Source: Batillaria attramentaria (lineage: Eukaryota; Mollusca; Gastropoda; Batillariidae). Taken from it: 64,000 bases of DNA. The translations under genes and the position numbers were made by a program. Positions 10,740-24,309 of this stretch are shown one piece after another. The stretch is taken from assembly GCA_018292915.2 (NCBI GenBank), contig JACVVK020000310.1, positions 1 to 64,000 of the forward strand, written 5' to 3'. The notes below the pieces were generated by a model. It ran no database searches. It worked only from the letters and a program-made list of their open reading frames with translations, and was not told where the DNA came from. The stretch's first letter is position 1, and each line of letters opens with the position of its first letter.

Positions 10740-11505
10740 CCTAATTACCATGCTCTCATTAAGTACACCACTATTAAGACGGGACTACAACCCTTCGTTG
10801 TAAAGATAATTTATAAAAAAATAACTGTATCACAGTGCACACTCATACCCTCACACACGCGCACTCGCACACAGACACAACACATGCGCGCACACACTCA
10901 CACAGACAAACCGAAATACGGTAAACTGCAGCACAGAGGTTTTTGTCTTTGAATTCTAAGTACCACCGGGACACACACACAAAAAAAAAAAAAAAATTCT
11001 AGGATGTTGGTCTGTCGGTTGTAGTTTGTGAACCTGAAAATGACGTTCACTGTAAAGACGTGTTCCTGCTCAAATTTCGAACATAATTATGCCATTACCT
11101 GAAACAAGTCGTCAATACTTTTGAATTGAGGGAGCAGCATAAACAGTCTGCCGTCATGACTACGCCCCGTTGCCGGTATATCGATCACGGCAGGTAGCTT
11201 GTGTCTGCGGCACATGGTCAATAATAGATCGTCTCGGGTTTCAGCCCCAGGAGGGAAATGTCAATGTCACAGAACAAAGTCACCGATCGAGCTTTAGCCG
11301 TGCACGCATGCATCAACGGTTTTACCTGCAATGTGCACTGTGTGTAAACTTGACTTTCGAATGAATAATCAAATGGAGGATGGACAGACTATGCTCATAA
11401 GGATACAGTAGTGTCAATTCTCTAACGCTGTCAACTAACAATGTCTCACCCAGTCTCTGGTCAAATTTGAACAGTTCCATACACTTTGAACAAAACATAT
11501 AGTGG

Positions 11506-11574
<69 letters not shown>

Positions 11575-12179
11575 GCACACGCACACACACCATGACCCAC
11601 TGGAAATGATACAATTGTCCCGGCAAAAACACAAAATGTGGGATATCACACACAAAGCAAAACCTGAATGGATATTTTGTGCAAACGGAAATGCTTCAGC
11701 CTTTGTTCACAACACCCCACCACCAAGGTTGTAGTCATGGAGACAATACACACACAGCCCGCCGATCGATCACGGCAACTGACACTGACTCAGTGATTTG
11801 AAACAAATCCTTCTTGTCTAAATTACAGTTGGGTAATTTGTGTTGTCCTTTGGTTGTACTGGACAAGAAAGCATTTGCAGGTTTATCCTTGCACATATCG
11901 GAATGCTATCTTTGAGAGTACTCTCCCAAAATCGATTCCTACAATGTCATTTATGCTGGAACCCATAATAGGCTGTTAATGGATGTACACCAGCGATGTC
12001 ATTTAAAGGCGTAATTGATTTATTTCTAAATTGACTTTATGTATTGTTTGGTGCTTACATTACATATACTATTGTTTGATGCAGCAAAAACTGTATCTAG
12101 ACATTTGTTTTTGCTGAGTGGTCTGTTAACAGGTAGATACCGGGCCCTTGGTAGATAGGTAGACAGGTAGATACCGGGC

Positions 12180-12270
12180 AAGATGAAGCTGCCCAAACTG
12201 AGGGTCCATTGCAAGGTGAACTTGCCCATACCGAGGGTCCACTGCAAGGTGAAGCTGCCAAAGCCAAAGG
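12180..12270 (+). repeat. 33-bp minisatellite, copy A (about 2-3 units)
   Basis: Unit GGTGAAGCTGCCCAAACTGA plus GGGTCCACTGCAA. It ends in a C run and (CA)n. Confidence 0.7.
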
Positions 12271-12295
12271 TAAATCTCCCCCCCCCCCCACCCCA

Positions 12296-12327
<32 letters not shown>

Positions 12328-13182
12328 GCGCGCGCGCGCGCGCGCGCGCACACACACACACTAATCAGCAGTGGCGCATGCTCCAAGTGCAATTTGATTC
12401 AAGCTGATTGTTTTTGTTTTGAATATCTTGCTCTTAAAATAATTTTAGTGTGTTCATAACAATCAGTCAATCAATCAATACGTCTTTATTATCCCAGAGA
12501 AAAATTTTGGTATGGTGGAAAACAAAGACAATGATACACAAATTAAAAATACATAATAGATAGTACGTAATAAACACTACAATCAAATTAGAGCTCTCTA
12601 TGAATTTTTTTTAAAAAGTCACATAAAAATAGTCTCGGTATTAAGGTAGGTATAATCTAAAATAACTATTTAAGACTATCACAAACACAAAAAAAATTCC
12701 ATTTACGTTTGGTAGAAAGCCTTATTATCAACTGAACTATTCGGTATAATGTGACCCGTTCTCACAAAAAGTCATTAATTTTGTGGCTCACTTGTCTAAC
12801 AAAGTAAGTCTAATACGGTGATTAACGAAAAATCGTTACAAGCCGGACAGAAGCACCAGTTTTTTTCTGCTGGTTCTTTAGCACATTTTAATGAAATTTT
12901 TCCGTGGCCCCCGCAGATTTGATGCTCAGGGCCGACGTCACGTGCCATTTTCTCCATTTGTACAAAGCGTCACTGACAGTACGCGCCACGCACGCCTTAC
13001 TGCACACAAAATACCTGTAGTATTAAGAAGTTTCAAAGGGAGACTGATGCTTTTGTAACACATTTAAAATGTGCCTAAGAATCACCAGGAAAAAGTTAGT
13101 GCTTTTGTCCGGTGTGTAATGATTTTTACACATAAGGCCTCTGTAAGCTCCCTAACCCTCTGTCGTCTCCTTGTGTGTGTGG

Positions 13183-13221
<39 letters not shown>

Positions 13222-13669
13222 CAATGTGAATTTGTCAATTATTATTCAGGATCACTAATGATATCTAATGGAGTATGGAAAACTGCATGCTTGGAGTTGT
13301 TTTCATCTGGATCATCGGCCCCCCCCCCTCCTCCCTCCGCAGTTCACACATTTGCAGCTCACAAACGACTACAACATAATTATTTCTTTTGCTTGTTTGT
13401 TATTTTGTTCGTTTTTGTTGTTGTTGTTGTTGTTGTTGTTCATTTGAAGGACACAGTCTGAATATTTTTACAAAAACAGCAGTTGATTCGGCACCTAGTC
13501 TCGTCTTCCAAAGTTCTGTCAAATACGATTACTTCACGACCATCTAGTCTGAAGCAAAAACAACCGTGTGTGTTCCTTAACATATTTCGCAATCTACTGT
13601 AACGCAGTTTCCACGTGTTTCAATGATCAGGCAAATCACAGTCAAGTAATTGTGTTACAAAGCTTGTGA

Positions 13670-13922
13670 CTGCTGGCAAAACCCCCTGCGGTAGTTGTGC
13701 TTCACATAACCCGCGGTATGTTCTTTCCTCTTCATTGTCACGGTGCATGAACACCACTAACGTAATACTATCCACAATCTGTTGTTCCCGCCGCGTGATC
13801 GCAACCTTTTTAAGGAACCAGGATGTTGTCACGGTGCATGAACACCACTAACTGACGTAATACTATCCACATGGTGTTGTTCCTGCCGCGTGATCGCAAC
13901 CGTTTTAAGGAACCAGGATGTT
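13670..13922 (+). repeat. About 93-bp tandem duplication in a dispersed repeat
   Basis: GTCACGGTGCATGAACACCA occurs twice (about 13737 and 13830), also in copy C (27347, 27438). A single inverted copy lies at 17337-17480. Non-coding. Confidence 0.65.
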
Positions 13923-14519
13923 GAAACTTTACACTCGCACGCACTGAATGTCACTACAGTCATTTATTCTCTCACAGGAGCGTATGCTCAGATTGCATCG
14001 AGATAACTCAGTCCTATTTTAAACAAAAGCCACCCAAGTCCTTTTATGTCAAAGTTTTCATCGTGGAATATCGAACTCAAGAGCAACTTTTGAAACGAAA
14101 TTGCCGGGTCATCGGATACCTACCGGTGAAAAACACTGGCATTTGTGGAGATTGAGCCAGTCGGTAAAGATAACAATCACAACATTCCACGCTTAGGTTT
14201 CGGAAAACCATGCTTTCATATAATAATTATTTACATTTGCATTTTTAGTATTCAGTGTCAACTCAATAATGCTCACCGTCTCAGTTCTATAGTCTTAAGT
14301 TGTCTTTAGTTCAGCTGACTCTACTAAAAAGGTATCACTATCAGCCAAGGAGAGCGTCAGTGCTGACAGTGCTAGGATTTGCTTTTTTCCCCCAGCACAG
14401 TCCATCCCTATCGCGGCCAATATTTGCAAATTAGTGTCAGTTCCGCTTCTCTCTGGCCAGCAGTCACACGGTCAGGGCGGTAATTACTTCCCTTGTTTTC
14501 CGTAGGAGGAGGGGAACTA

Positions 14520-15128
14520 CAGTAGGACCCACTTATAAGGAGCTCGTGGGGAACATTTTTTTTACTCCTTATAAGCGAGCTGTCTTATAAAAGGGTTGCT
14601 CGGATAGAAGGAGTAACGAGCCCAACTACCTTATAAGCGGGTTCTCAGTTGTGATCTTGCATTTCTTCTAGAATTTACCTTGTATTGTTTCTCTATATCG
14701 TTATGAATTATGCAAACGTATTATAGTGTCGTGTAAGTGTTATATTGTGATGATTTTGCTACAGTAAAAATTGTGTTACAAACGGCACAATTACATAGGA
14801 CCACTTTCGACAAACAAGACCCTGTCCTTCCTCAGGAGGACAAGAAGAAGTCACTACTTGACAACACGATCACAGCCCTCCACAAAACTCCTTACACAGT
14901 ACAGCCACATTCTCATACACCCCACATCTTTCCCACTTACAGGCCACTGCCACTGATGTACATATATGTACTTGTTTATGGAAAGAAGACATCGACTTTA
15001 CCCAGTAACCCCATCCAGATATATATATATATATATATAAAGGAATAATAAAAGTATTTAAACCAACAAACCAACCAACAAGTGAGAAGAGGAACACTTA
15101 TACTGGTATGATGAATGAATTTTATTTT

Positions 15129-15195
<67 letters not shown>

Positions 15196-16749
15196 GATGG
15201 AGATGAGAATGAGTATGAGTATGAAAGATGATGTGAAGTGATGGGTTTAAACGTATGATTTGTAGTGTGTGTCAGTATACGTGTGTGTTGGTTAGTGTTT
15301 ATCAGTGTGAGTGTGTGTTGGTTAGTGTTTATCAGTGTGTGTGTGTGTGCTGGTTTGTTAGGTGTCTGTAGAGGGTGGTGGTTTGGTTGAAAGTGGTGCA
15401 GATGTGGATGTGTTTGAGGGTAGTGTAAGTGTATATGTGGATGAGGGTGGTGCAGATCTTGATGTGGGTTGTATGTGCATAGGTTTAGGTGAGGGTGGTG
15501 TGGATGTAGGTGCAGGTGTGGGTGTGCGTAAGTGCGGTGGTAGGGGTGTGTTCCTGGTGCATGCGTCAAGTACTGTCATGTGTGGTGTGTGTTCCTGTGA
15601 AATCTTGTGTTTGAGTCTGTCCATTATGTTGTCTGTAAGTGTTGTGGTGATACGAAGTGGGTAGGCTTGATTGTTGTGATATGATTGAAGGTCCATGATG
15701 CGGTGTAGAATAGCACTCTTGATTCTGAGGTTGATGTCTGTAAGAAGGTTTTGCATGAAGAAAGGTGTAGATCCGGGTAGTGTGAGCTGTGGTGCATAAT
15801 TATGTGAGTGGTGCTGGGAGGATGTTGTTGTTGTGTGAGTGGATTTCAGTGATGAGTTGGTCTAGTTGGTGTGCAATGTAGAAGTGTTGTTGTGCTGCAG
15901 TGTCAGTGTCTCAGTGTTGGGTACGTGTCCATGGGTTTGTCAAACTCTGTCTGTTAATAATGTCCAAATCCTCTGATGTCAGTGTGTATTGTGTCGTGGT
16001 TTGTGCTGCGTGTTCTGTGTTTGTATATACGGTGTGTATTATGGTGCTTATTCAGTGTTCTGTGTTTGTGTCTGTGGTGAGAGCAGTTGTGTGTGTTGCG
16101 GTGTGAGCTGGGATGTGTTCTGGTGTTGTATAAGTAGAGTGGGTGGGTGTTTGGGGGTTTTACGTCCTTTTCCACCACATAGGGTGATATCAAAGACGGG
16201 GCAACGATGAAAAAGCCAGCACAAAATATTTGGCCCCAGCCGGGATCGAACTCACGACTAGAGCATTAGAAGTCCAACGCTCTACCATTCGACCAACCCG
16301 GCTCCCCTTGTGTAAGTAGAAATATTGTCAGGTGATGGTGATGATGAGAGTGACGATGGGTATATGACGTTGATGGGTGAGGATGATGCTTGTGGTGAAG
16401 TCATTTTGGAGGGATTTACGGGGATGTTGATGGTGTTTAATGAAGGACACGTGAAAAGAGAGAGGCCACTGAGTAGAGAGGATGAAGGTTGTGATGACGG
16501 CAAGGATTATTATATGCATAGAAGAAAAAAGATTCGATGATGCAAGCTGCGCAAGAACGGAAATAGTATTAATGAAAGATAACTCGTCCTAGAAAAGTGC
16601 TACTTTCGGTTTTACAGATACCAGACAGGTGACCGCCCCCCCCCCCCCCCCCCCTTATAATCGAACTGAATTGTCATTCGGGGCAGAAAATTTTACTCCT
16701 AATAGGCGAGGTCTCTTATAAGCGAGCTCCTTATAAGCGGGTCCGACTG
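14520..16749. mobile_element. Pogo/Tc1-mariner-like TIR element, non-autonomous
   Basis: The left terminus CAGTAGGACCCACTTATAAG and the inverted right terminus CAGTCGGACCCGCTTATAAG are each flanked by TA (14518-14519 and 16750-16751). Subterminal CTTATAAG motifs repeat several times. The CAGT.G..CC start with TA target is typical of pogo/Tigger relatives. The 2.2-kb interior holds a TG-rich region, a SINE (16139-16307) and an acidic 71-codon frame (16325-16540) that I cannot assign. No transposase is recognisable. Confidence 0.65.
16139..16307 (-). mobile_element. SINE B, full length with 13-bp TSD
   Basis: Flanked by TTGTATAAGTAGA (16126-16138) and TTGTGTAAGTAGA (16308-16320). Complete head with the Arg-like anticodon arm and B box GAGTTCGATCCC (minus strand). 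Nested in the pogo-like element. Confidence 0.85.
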
Positions 16750-17239
16750 TAGCAGACTTGGGTTGATGATAGACAGTAATGGTAGACTTCCGAATATGCC
16801 CCATAGAATGACCTTGACAAAAAGATCAAGGTCATTAGAGCTCTCTGTTGTAAAACATAACGTTGGCATTTTCGCAACCCCCCCCCCCCAAAAAAAAAAA
16901 CAAAAAAACAAAAAAAAAAAACCCTACAAATACCATACAAACCTGGCATGATGATAGACGCTGGTAAGATCTTTCTTTCTGCTTGAATGTTGCACGGCGA
17001 ACTTGAGCCCTGAATAAGTAACTTTGCTTGTAAACAAACTTTGCTTGAATGACCTTGACTTAGGGCGAAGGCCAAACACGCTGTCCATGGGAAACCGTAA
17101 CATTGCAGTTTTCTCAGAACCTCACCAGAGACACCGAACTTGACATAATGATAGACATTGACAAGACCCTTACAGCCATACTCTTTTGAGTGACCTTGGC
17201 CCATTTCACAAGTGAGCCAAATAGGCTTCTGCCTCTCTA
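16750..17239 (+). mobile_element. Pearl-like cores and right end
   Basis: About three degenerate cores (TTGGCATTTTCGCAA, GACCTTGACTTAGGGCGAAG, TGCAGTTTTCTCAGAACC), closed by CACAAGTGAGCCAAATAGGC and CCTCTCTAG at 17239. The left half is missing because the pogo-like element abuts it. Confidence 0.6.
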
Positions 17240-17605
17240 GTTTTTAAAGGGCTTAACTTGGTGGAATCTAAGCCCACCCGCATGCAATCCTATCAGTGAA
17301 AAACTGCCGTAGTGTTATCCGTAAGAATGGGTGTTCTCAAATTCAACATCCTAGTTTCTCAACAACTTGAACTGTGACTCAGGGCGGGGTAGTATTACGT
17401 TAGTGGTGTTCACGCACCGTGACGGAGAAGAGGAAAGAACATACCGCGGGTTAAGTGAAGCAAAACTACCGCAGACATGTAACAAGATGACTTCCCTACT
17501 ATTTGCTGTGCCAGTGTCACACTTGGAAACTGCGTCATGGTAGTTTGTTTTTAAAAAAAACGTCGGTTTCCTTCAAGAAAAAAGGAATTTTGCGTGTAAT
17601 ATTTG

Positions 17606-17677
<72 letters not shown>

Positions 17678-17954
17678 GAGTCAAAAGACTAAAAATCAGT
17701 TTGCAATATTTAATCAAAGTAAAATGTATTTACAATACAATACCTTTATTGTCTATTTTACGTTATATAAAACGGAAATTTCACTTCTGCTGTACATATT
17801 GGGAATGAGTTATACATAATCAGGCCGCACTGATGAACCTAGCTACAAAATATGCACATGTTATTTTTGGTTTAGGTGTAAACAACCATCACACATCTAT
17901 AAAGAAGAGTCAAGAAAAAATCATGAAGTTCACGTATACATACCACGTCTACCA

Positions 17955-18015
<61 letters not shown>

Positions 18016-19082
18016 TACAAATCTCCCGACTCGAGAAGGGAGACGCCACCATCGTCCGCCACACAAAATTAAGACGAACGTTAACAATAAATAATCTATA
18101 CCCCTAAATCAATACAACTATTGTGCATGTGTTGTATCTGCGTGCAAAGAGCAATGCTTCAGCTCCACTTCACAAGATGGCCGCCAACCGGATTTGTCGT
18201 CATGGAGACAGTGCACACGATCAACCGAGCATATACACGGTGGCATAGTAGACAGGTACGGTGGTACTACGATTTAACTCTTACAAGTCCGAGCCAAACC
18301 ATCCCTGCCCCATATATCATGTGATAAGAATAGTGACAAAAGAAATAGCCACTGCATACCAATAGGAGTCACTTCAAGCCACTATTACGCAAGGTTAGGC
18401 CCGAGACTGCTGCGGATTGCGTAATAGTGACTTGAACTGGTTCCTAGTGAGCTGGGCTCGTATGTAAACCTCGAGGTTAATTTAACCCACGGCTACGGGC
18501 CTAACCCAGACTAGTACAAAAGAAACCCCAAAACAAAATTAAATAAAAAAAGGAAGCGAAGAAAGGAAGACAAAAATCCTTCTATGACGGCATAGGCACC
18601 TTGCTGAAATGGACCCGCTTCCTGATTAAAAAAAAGAAAAAAAAAAAGAAGAAAATTTAACCCTAGAGCTAGTTAAGTTCGAGGTTAGACTCTAACCCGG
18701 GGCTAAACTCTCTAACCCCGACTTTCACATGCGGTCCCTGAAGATTTCAAGTGAAATTGCGATTTTCGTATGGGCTTTGAAGAGTTAAACGTGTTGACAA
18801 CTGCTCTAAGGTGAAGCTTAATGTTTGGAATATTATGAAGATAGACACGTCTGTATGTTGCAGTATTCTCAAACGTCGTTCTTGTCCCCTTCCTTTTCCA
18901 ATTCACTTTAAGTCAATAATTCTTTATTGTCCTCAAGGGGAGGCAATTTAGTTGCGGCGTAAAAACAGACAACAACCACACAGACGTAAAAGGTGCATAT
19001 ACCCAATGTAACATGTCACAATAGATAATTATGTAATATTACAACAGTAGCACACGAACACCCACGCACGCCCGCACCCGCG

Positions 19083-19146
<64 letters not shown>

Positions 19147-19153
<7 letters not shown>

Positions 19154-19322
19154 AGCAATCGTTAAAGAAAGAAGAAAAAAAAATGAAAAACGATGTGGTT
19201 ACATAGGTGAGTTAGGAAAGAATGTAAACAAATACCGGGTGGAGTGGTCTGTTATACTAACGAAATGATTATCACGCAACGAGAAAACGCAAAAGGCATG
19301 TTCATGAATTCAAGACACACAA

Positions 19323-19371
<49 letters not shown>

Positions 19372-20430
19372 AAATGATTCATTGAAGCATTTCCCTCCCG
19401 CTCCCATTTTCCTCTTCCACCGTCACACCTTTACGTTTACCAGGGTGCAGCGGATCGATAACACGCCTAGACAGTGACGCCAGCATTAATTTTGTTTACG
19501 GTTTGTTTGGGGACGTTGCTACAGGACACGCTGCTAACGGTGTTGGGGCCGGTTGCATGGTCGTGCGTAATTTTTCAGCTGCCTTTGCTTAGCCCCTTCG
19601 TGGCGTGCGATAACAAAGAACATACGTAGCGTGTACAACGGTCGCTTTGCAAAGCGGTGCTTAGACCGGACGCCGTCCAATGCCGCATTAATTTTAGTCA
19701 CCCGGGTTGATTCTTAAACGTCACTTTTGGCCAATGAGAATTAGACGAACTGCGCAAAACTGACTTCACATTCTTAGATCACGGCAACGAAACGTCGCAA
19801 GTTTCGTCACTGCCTCGGATGAAATCGACGTAATCAATACCGCGCGAATACAGGATGGCGTACGTACTAATCTCGGATTTAACCCCAGTCACGTGGCTAA
19901 AAGGTCAAGGTCGTACTTTTAGCCAAGCCAAGAGGTATCGTTGGCTTGGTTCCCGAGTAGGTCTTTGCTGCGAGGAAGACGGAAATTCACCGCACACGTA
20001 AAACGGGTTGTTTCTGTCTTTGAGATCCTCCCTCCTCAAGTGTCTTCGAAGTGCAACTTGGTGGGCTACACGATTCGTCATCTTGTGTAAAGCGGTACCA
20101 CAAAGCAGGCTCTGTAGCTACGCAAGCTCCCACGCTAAATTTACGGTCCACAGCCCGGTAAGTTCAGCCATGCAACGGGAGTTTTGTCGCAAAGCTTGCG
20201 AACGTAACGCTAAGCTTGCTTCCACCGCACTAAGAACGCTCGTGCAGCTGAGCCTTGGTGTGCAGAAGTTCCATAAACCTTTTTTTTTTTTTTTTTTTTT
20301 TACAGCACGCATTGAGGTTCTGTTGACTGGCCGTTGCCTCGAGACTATCACCGTTGCAAGTCATTTCTTAGTCATTGTATTTTTTTTCAGCACGCCTTAC
20401 ACATGGAGGTCAGAACATGTTGACTCGCGC
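19147..20430. other. 1.29-kb segment present only in copy B
   Basis: It lies between a (CA)n tract and ACGCACACATCCTAATTACC; in copy A these two are directly joined. It contains (GA)n at 19328-19366 and a T run at 20281-20302. The 145-codon frame at 20008-20445 runs through the T run and has no recognisable domain. Confidence 0.6.
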
Positions 20431-21261
20431 ACGCACACATCCTAATTACCATGCTCTCATTAAGTACACCACTATTAAGACGAGACTACAATCCTTCAGT
20501 GTAAAAGTAATTTATAGTAAAATAACTGTATCACAGTGCACACTCATACCCTCACACACGCGCACTCGCACACAGACACAACACATGCGCGCACACACTC
20601 ACACAGACAAACCGAAATACTGTAAACTGCAGCACAGAGGTTTTTGTCTTTGAATTCTAAGTACCACCGGGACTAAAAAATAAAAAAAATCTAGGATGTT
20701 GGTCTGTCGGTGGTAGTTTCTCAACCTGAAAATGACTTCCACTGTTCAGACGTGTTCCTGCTCAAATTTCGAACATAATTATGCCATTACCTGAGACAAG
20801 TCGTCAATACTTTTGAATTGAGGGAGCAGCATAAACAGTCTGCCGTCATGACTACGCCCCGTTGCCGGTATATCGATCACGGCAGGTAACTTGTGTCTGC
20901 GGCACATGGTCAATAATAGATCGTCTCGGGTTTCAGACCCTGGAGGGAAATGTCAATGTCACAGAACAAAGTCACCGATCGAACTTTAGCCGTGCACGCA
21001 TGCATCAACGGTTTTACCTGCTATGTGCACTGTGTGTAAACTTGACTTTGGTATGAATAGTCAAGTGGAGGATGGACAGACTATGCTCATAAGGAAACAG
21101 TAGTGTCAATTCTCTAACATTGTCAACTAACAATGTCTCACCCAGTCTCTGGTCATAAGGATACAGTAGTGTCAGTTCTCTAACACTGTCAACTAACAGT
21201 GTCTCACCCAGTCTCTGGTCAAATTTGAACAGTTCCATGCACTTTGAACAAAACATATAGT

Positions 21262-21321
<60 letters not shown>

Positions 21322-21764
21322 ATGACCCACTGGAAATGATACAAATGTCCCGGCAAAAACACAAAATGTGGGACATCACACACAAAGCAAAACCTGAATG
21401 GATATTTTGTGCAAACGGAAGTGCCTTTGTTCACAACACCCCACCGTCATGGAGACAATACACACACAGCCCGCCGATCGAAATGCTATGTTTGAGAGTA
21501 CTCTCCCAAAATCGATTCCTACAAAGTCATTTATGCAGGAACCCATAATAGGCTGTTAATGGATGTACACCAGCGATGTCATTTAAAGGCACAATTGATT
21601 TATTTCTAAATTGACTTTATGTATTGTTTGGTGCTTACATTACATATACTATTGTTTGATGCAGCAAAAACTGTATCTAGACATTTGTTTTTGCTGAGTG
21701 ATCTGTTAACAGGTAGATACCGGGCCCTTGGTAGATAGGCAGGCAGGTAGATACCGGGCAAGGT

Positions 21765-21990
21765 GAAGTTGCCCAAACCCAGGGTCCACTCCAAGGTGAA
21801 GCTGTCCAAACTGAGGGTCCACTCCAAGGTGAAGTTGCCCAAACCCAGGGTCCACTCCAAGGTGAAGTTGCCCAAACCCAGGGTCCACTCCAAGGTGAAG
21901 CTGTCCAAACCGAGGGTCCACTCCAAGGTGAAGTTGCCCAAACCCAGGGTCCACGGCAAGGTGAAGCTGCCAAAGCCAAAGGTAAATCTC
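21765..21990 (+). repeat. 33-bp minisatellite, copy B (about 7 units)
   Basis: Same array as in copy A, but expanded to about seven units of AAGGTGAAGTTGCCCAAACC plus CAGGGTCCACTCC. Both strands stay open, giving false Lys/Val/Pro- and Gly/Leu/Thr-rich frames. Confidence 0.8.
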
Positions 21991-22004
21991 TCTCTCCCCC
22001 CCCC

Positions 22005-22073
<69 letters not shown>

Positions 22074-22877
22074 ATCAGCAATGGCGCATGCTCCAAGTGC
22101 AATTTGATTCAAGCTGATTGTTTTTGTTTGTGTTGTTGTTTTGAATATCTTGCTCTTAAAATAATTTTAGTGTGTTAATAACAATCAGTCAATCAATCAA
22201 TACGTCTTTATTATCCCAGAGAAAAATTTTGGTATGGTGGAAAACAAAGACAATGATACACAAATTAAAAATACATAATAGATAGTACGTAATAAACACT
22301 ACAATCAAATTAGAGATCTCTATGAGGTTTAAAAAAATCACATTAAAAACAGTCTCGGTATTAAGGTAGGTATAATCTAAAATAACTATTTAAGACTATC
22401 ACACAAAAAAACATTCCACTTACGTTTGGTAGAAAGCCTTATTATCAACTGAACTATGTGACCCGTTCTCACAAAAAGTCATTAATTTTGTGGCTCACTT
22501 GTCTAACAAAGTAAGTCTAATACGGTGATTAACGAAAAATGGTTACACGCCGGACAAAAGCACCATTTTTTTTTCTGTTGGTTCTTTAGCACATTTTAAT
22601 GAAATTTTTCCGTGGCCCCCGCAAATTTGATGCTCAGTGCCGACGTCACGTGCCATTTTCTCCATTTGTACAAAGCGTCACTGACAGTACGCGCCACGCA
22701 CGCCTTACTGCACACAAAATACCTGTAGTATTAAGAAGTTTCAAAGGGAGACTGATGCTTTTGTAACACATTTAAAATGTGCCTAAGAATCACCAGGAAA
22801 AAGTTAGTGCTTTTGTCCGGTGTGTAATGATTTTTACACATAAGGCCTCTGTAAGCTCCCTAACCCTCTGTCGTCTC

Positions 22878-22945
<68 letters not shown>

Positions 22946-23491
22946 CTTTAACATTAGCATTTCCTCAGAATCTACGAACACCAGAGGCTTTATCCTCTTC
23001 ATGATGATAGTGATTGATAACAACTTGACTGACATAGCTGTATTCAATGACCTTGGGTCAAGGTCAAGGCCATACAATCTATTTGTGAAAAAGCTTTTTT
23101 TTTTTTAAAGTTTATAACATTGGAATTTTCTCATAACCAACAAACAGTGGAGGCACCTGACACAAACCTGACACGCTGATAAATAGTGATAAGACCTTTC
23201 AAAATATGCCATTTTAAATGACCTTGACTCAAGGTCAGGTCATTATAGCTGTCTGTTTGGAAATTTTACACTGACATTTTTCTCAGAATCTAGGGAAAAA
23301 AAACATGCTTGATGATAGACAGTGATAACAACTTTACTGACAAATCTTTTATTCAGTGGCTTTGCGTCAAAGTCAAGGCCATACACAAAAAACACTTTAA
23401 CTTTGGCACTTTCTCAGAATCAACAAGCAACAGAGACATCAAACCTGGCATACTGATCACAGAAGTAAGACCTTCCAAAACGTACCATTTC

Positions 23492-24309
23492 GAGTGAGTG
23501 AGTTTTGGAGGCTTAACGCCGCGCAAGCCACAAAGACTAATTCGCGGCTAAGTGTGTCTGCACTACGTGAAAAAAAAAAAATGTTACTTTGGGCAACGGA
23601 TGCCAGCTGATCTACGGGGCAATATAAACCTAGGACATGCAGGAGACGCTGCACCTTCATGCTAATTTCTCGAACTCCCGGTTAGAAAAAAAAAAGCGTA
23701 GAAAACAAATAACAATTACAACTAGGTAAAACAAAGATAAATACTAAGCGCACATACAGCAAATATTGCAACTTATCATCTCCCAGGTGCAATAAACCAG
23801 TTCGCAGCATATGTCCAACATCACTTATTCCTAACCACTGGCAGTGCAGACGTAAGTGAGGGGTTAAAAAGAAGAAATATAGATGATGGGGCGGTCGGTG
23901 GTCTAGTGGTTAAGAGACTTGTCACCAATGCGAGAAGTCAGAGGTTCGAGTCCCATTCGGGGGGAAGAAATTTTCCTTCTCGTACGTGGCACCGTTCATT
24001 CGGGCCGATCGTCGGGGGTTTTCTCCGGGTACTCCGGCTTCCTCCCCCTCTGCTTTGGAAATGTTCAGCCCACCAAATTTGAAAAAAAAAAAAATGCAAT
24101 TCTAAATTCCGAAATTTAAATAGATGAGCTGACCCTTCGCACCACGTGATTGTAATGTATTTATGTCCAGTATGTGAGAGGATGCGTGTGATTCACGTGA
24201 GCGTGCGTGTTGGGTTCAGTTCGCGGCGCTTTGAGCCGATTCATGAAACTGGGAAAAGCGCCTATACAATATTATTATTATTATGATTATTATTATGAAA
24301 GGGCCGAAC
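23492..24309 (-). mobile_element. Retroposon V copy interrupted by a SINE
   Basis: The minus-sense V sequence starts with (GAGT)n at 23492 and runs to about 23886. After SINE A it resumes with ATGAAAGGGCCGAAC up to 24309, where V ends by 5' truncation. It sits inside a pearl-like element (22491-24408), so three insertion layers are visible. Confidence 0.75.
23887..24294 (+). mobile_element. SINE A, full length
   Basis: tRNA-like head with A box GGTCTAGTGGTTAAG and B box GGTTCGAGTCCC. Central domain CTCCGGGTACTCCGGCTTCC. Long conserved body ending GGAAAAGCGCCTATACAATA and a (ATT)n tail. Inserted in retroposon V. Confidence 0.85.

Larger units (their letters stand above)
8341..14517 (+). repeat. 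Segmental duplication, copy A
   Basis: 6.2 kb, direct, homologous to 17956-22943 (copy B) and 26769-28676 (copy C). The left edge is a (CA)n tract in both copies. The right edge coincides with the TA before a pogo-like element. Within it, relative to B/C, a TTAA MITE and a pearl-like element are present. About 1.29 kb (at 10738) and about 3.8 kb (in the (TG)n near 13190-13220) are absent. No gene is supported in this stretch. Confidence 0.85.
17956..22943 (+). repeat. Segmental duplication, copy B
   Basis: Matches copy A from its (CA)n left edge to the (TG)n at 22879-22943. It lacks the MITE at the TTAA site (18281) and the pearl-like element (18765). It has an extra 1.29 kb (19147-20430) and an extra tandem copy of a 65-bp segment (21088-21222). 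No gene is supported here; the open frames are read-through of CA repeats. Confidence 0.85.

Noticed and set aside
14976..15569. 197-codon His/Pro-rich frame
   Set aside because: Antisense of a degenerate TG-rich region inside a TIR element; composition explains the openness.
16139..16307. tRNA-Arg gene (UCU-like anticodon loop)
   Set aside because: The head continues into the SINE body and tail, with target repeats on both sides; it is a SINE, as are the similar heads at 3337, 43934 and 44138.
20008..20445. 145-codon frame in the copy-B-only segment
   Set aside because: Runs through a T homopolymer, no recognisable domain, no splice support.
21765..21990. CRISPR-like array of regular repeats
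   Set aside because: No unique spacers; contiguous 33-bp units in a eukaryotic minisatellite.
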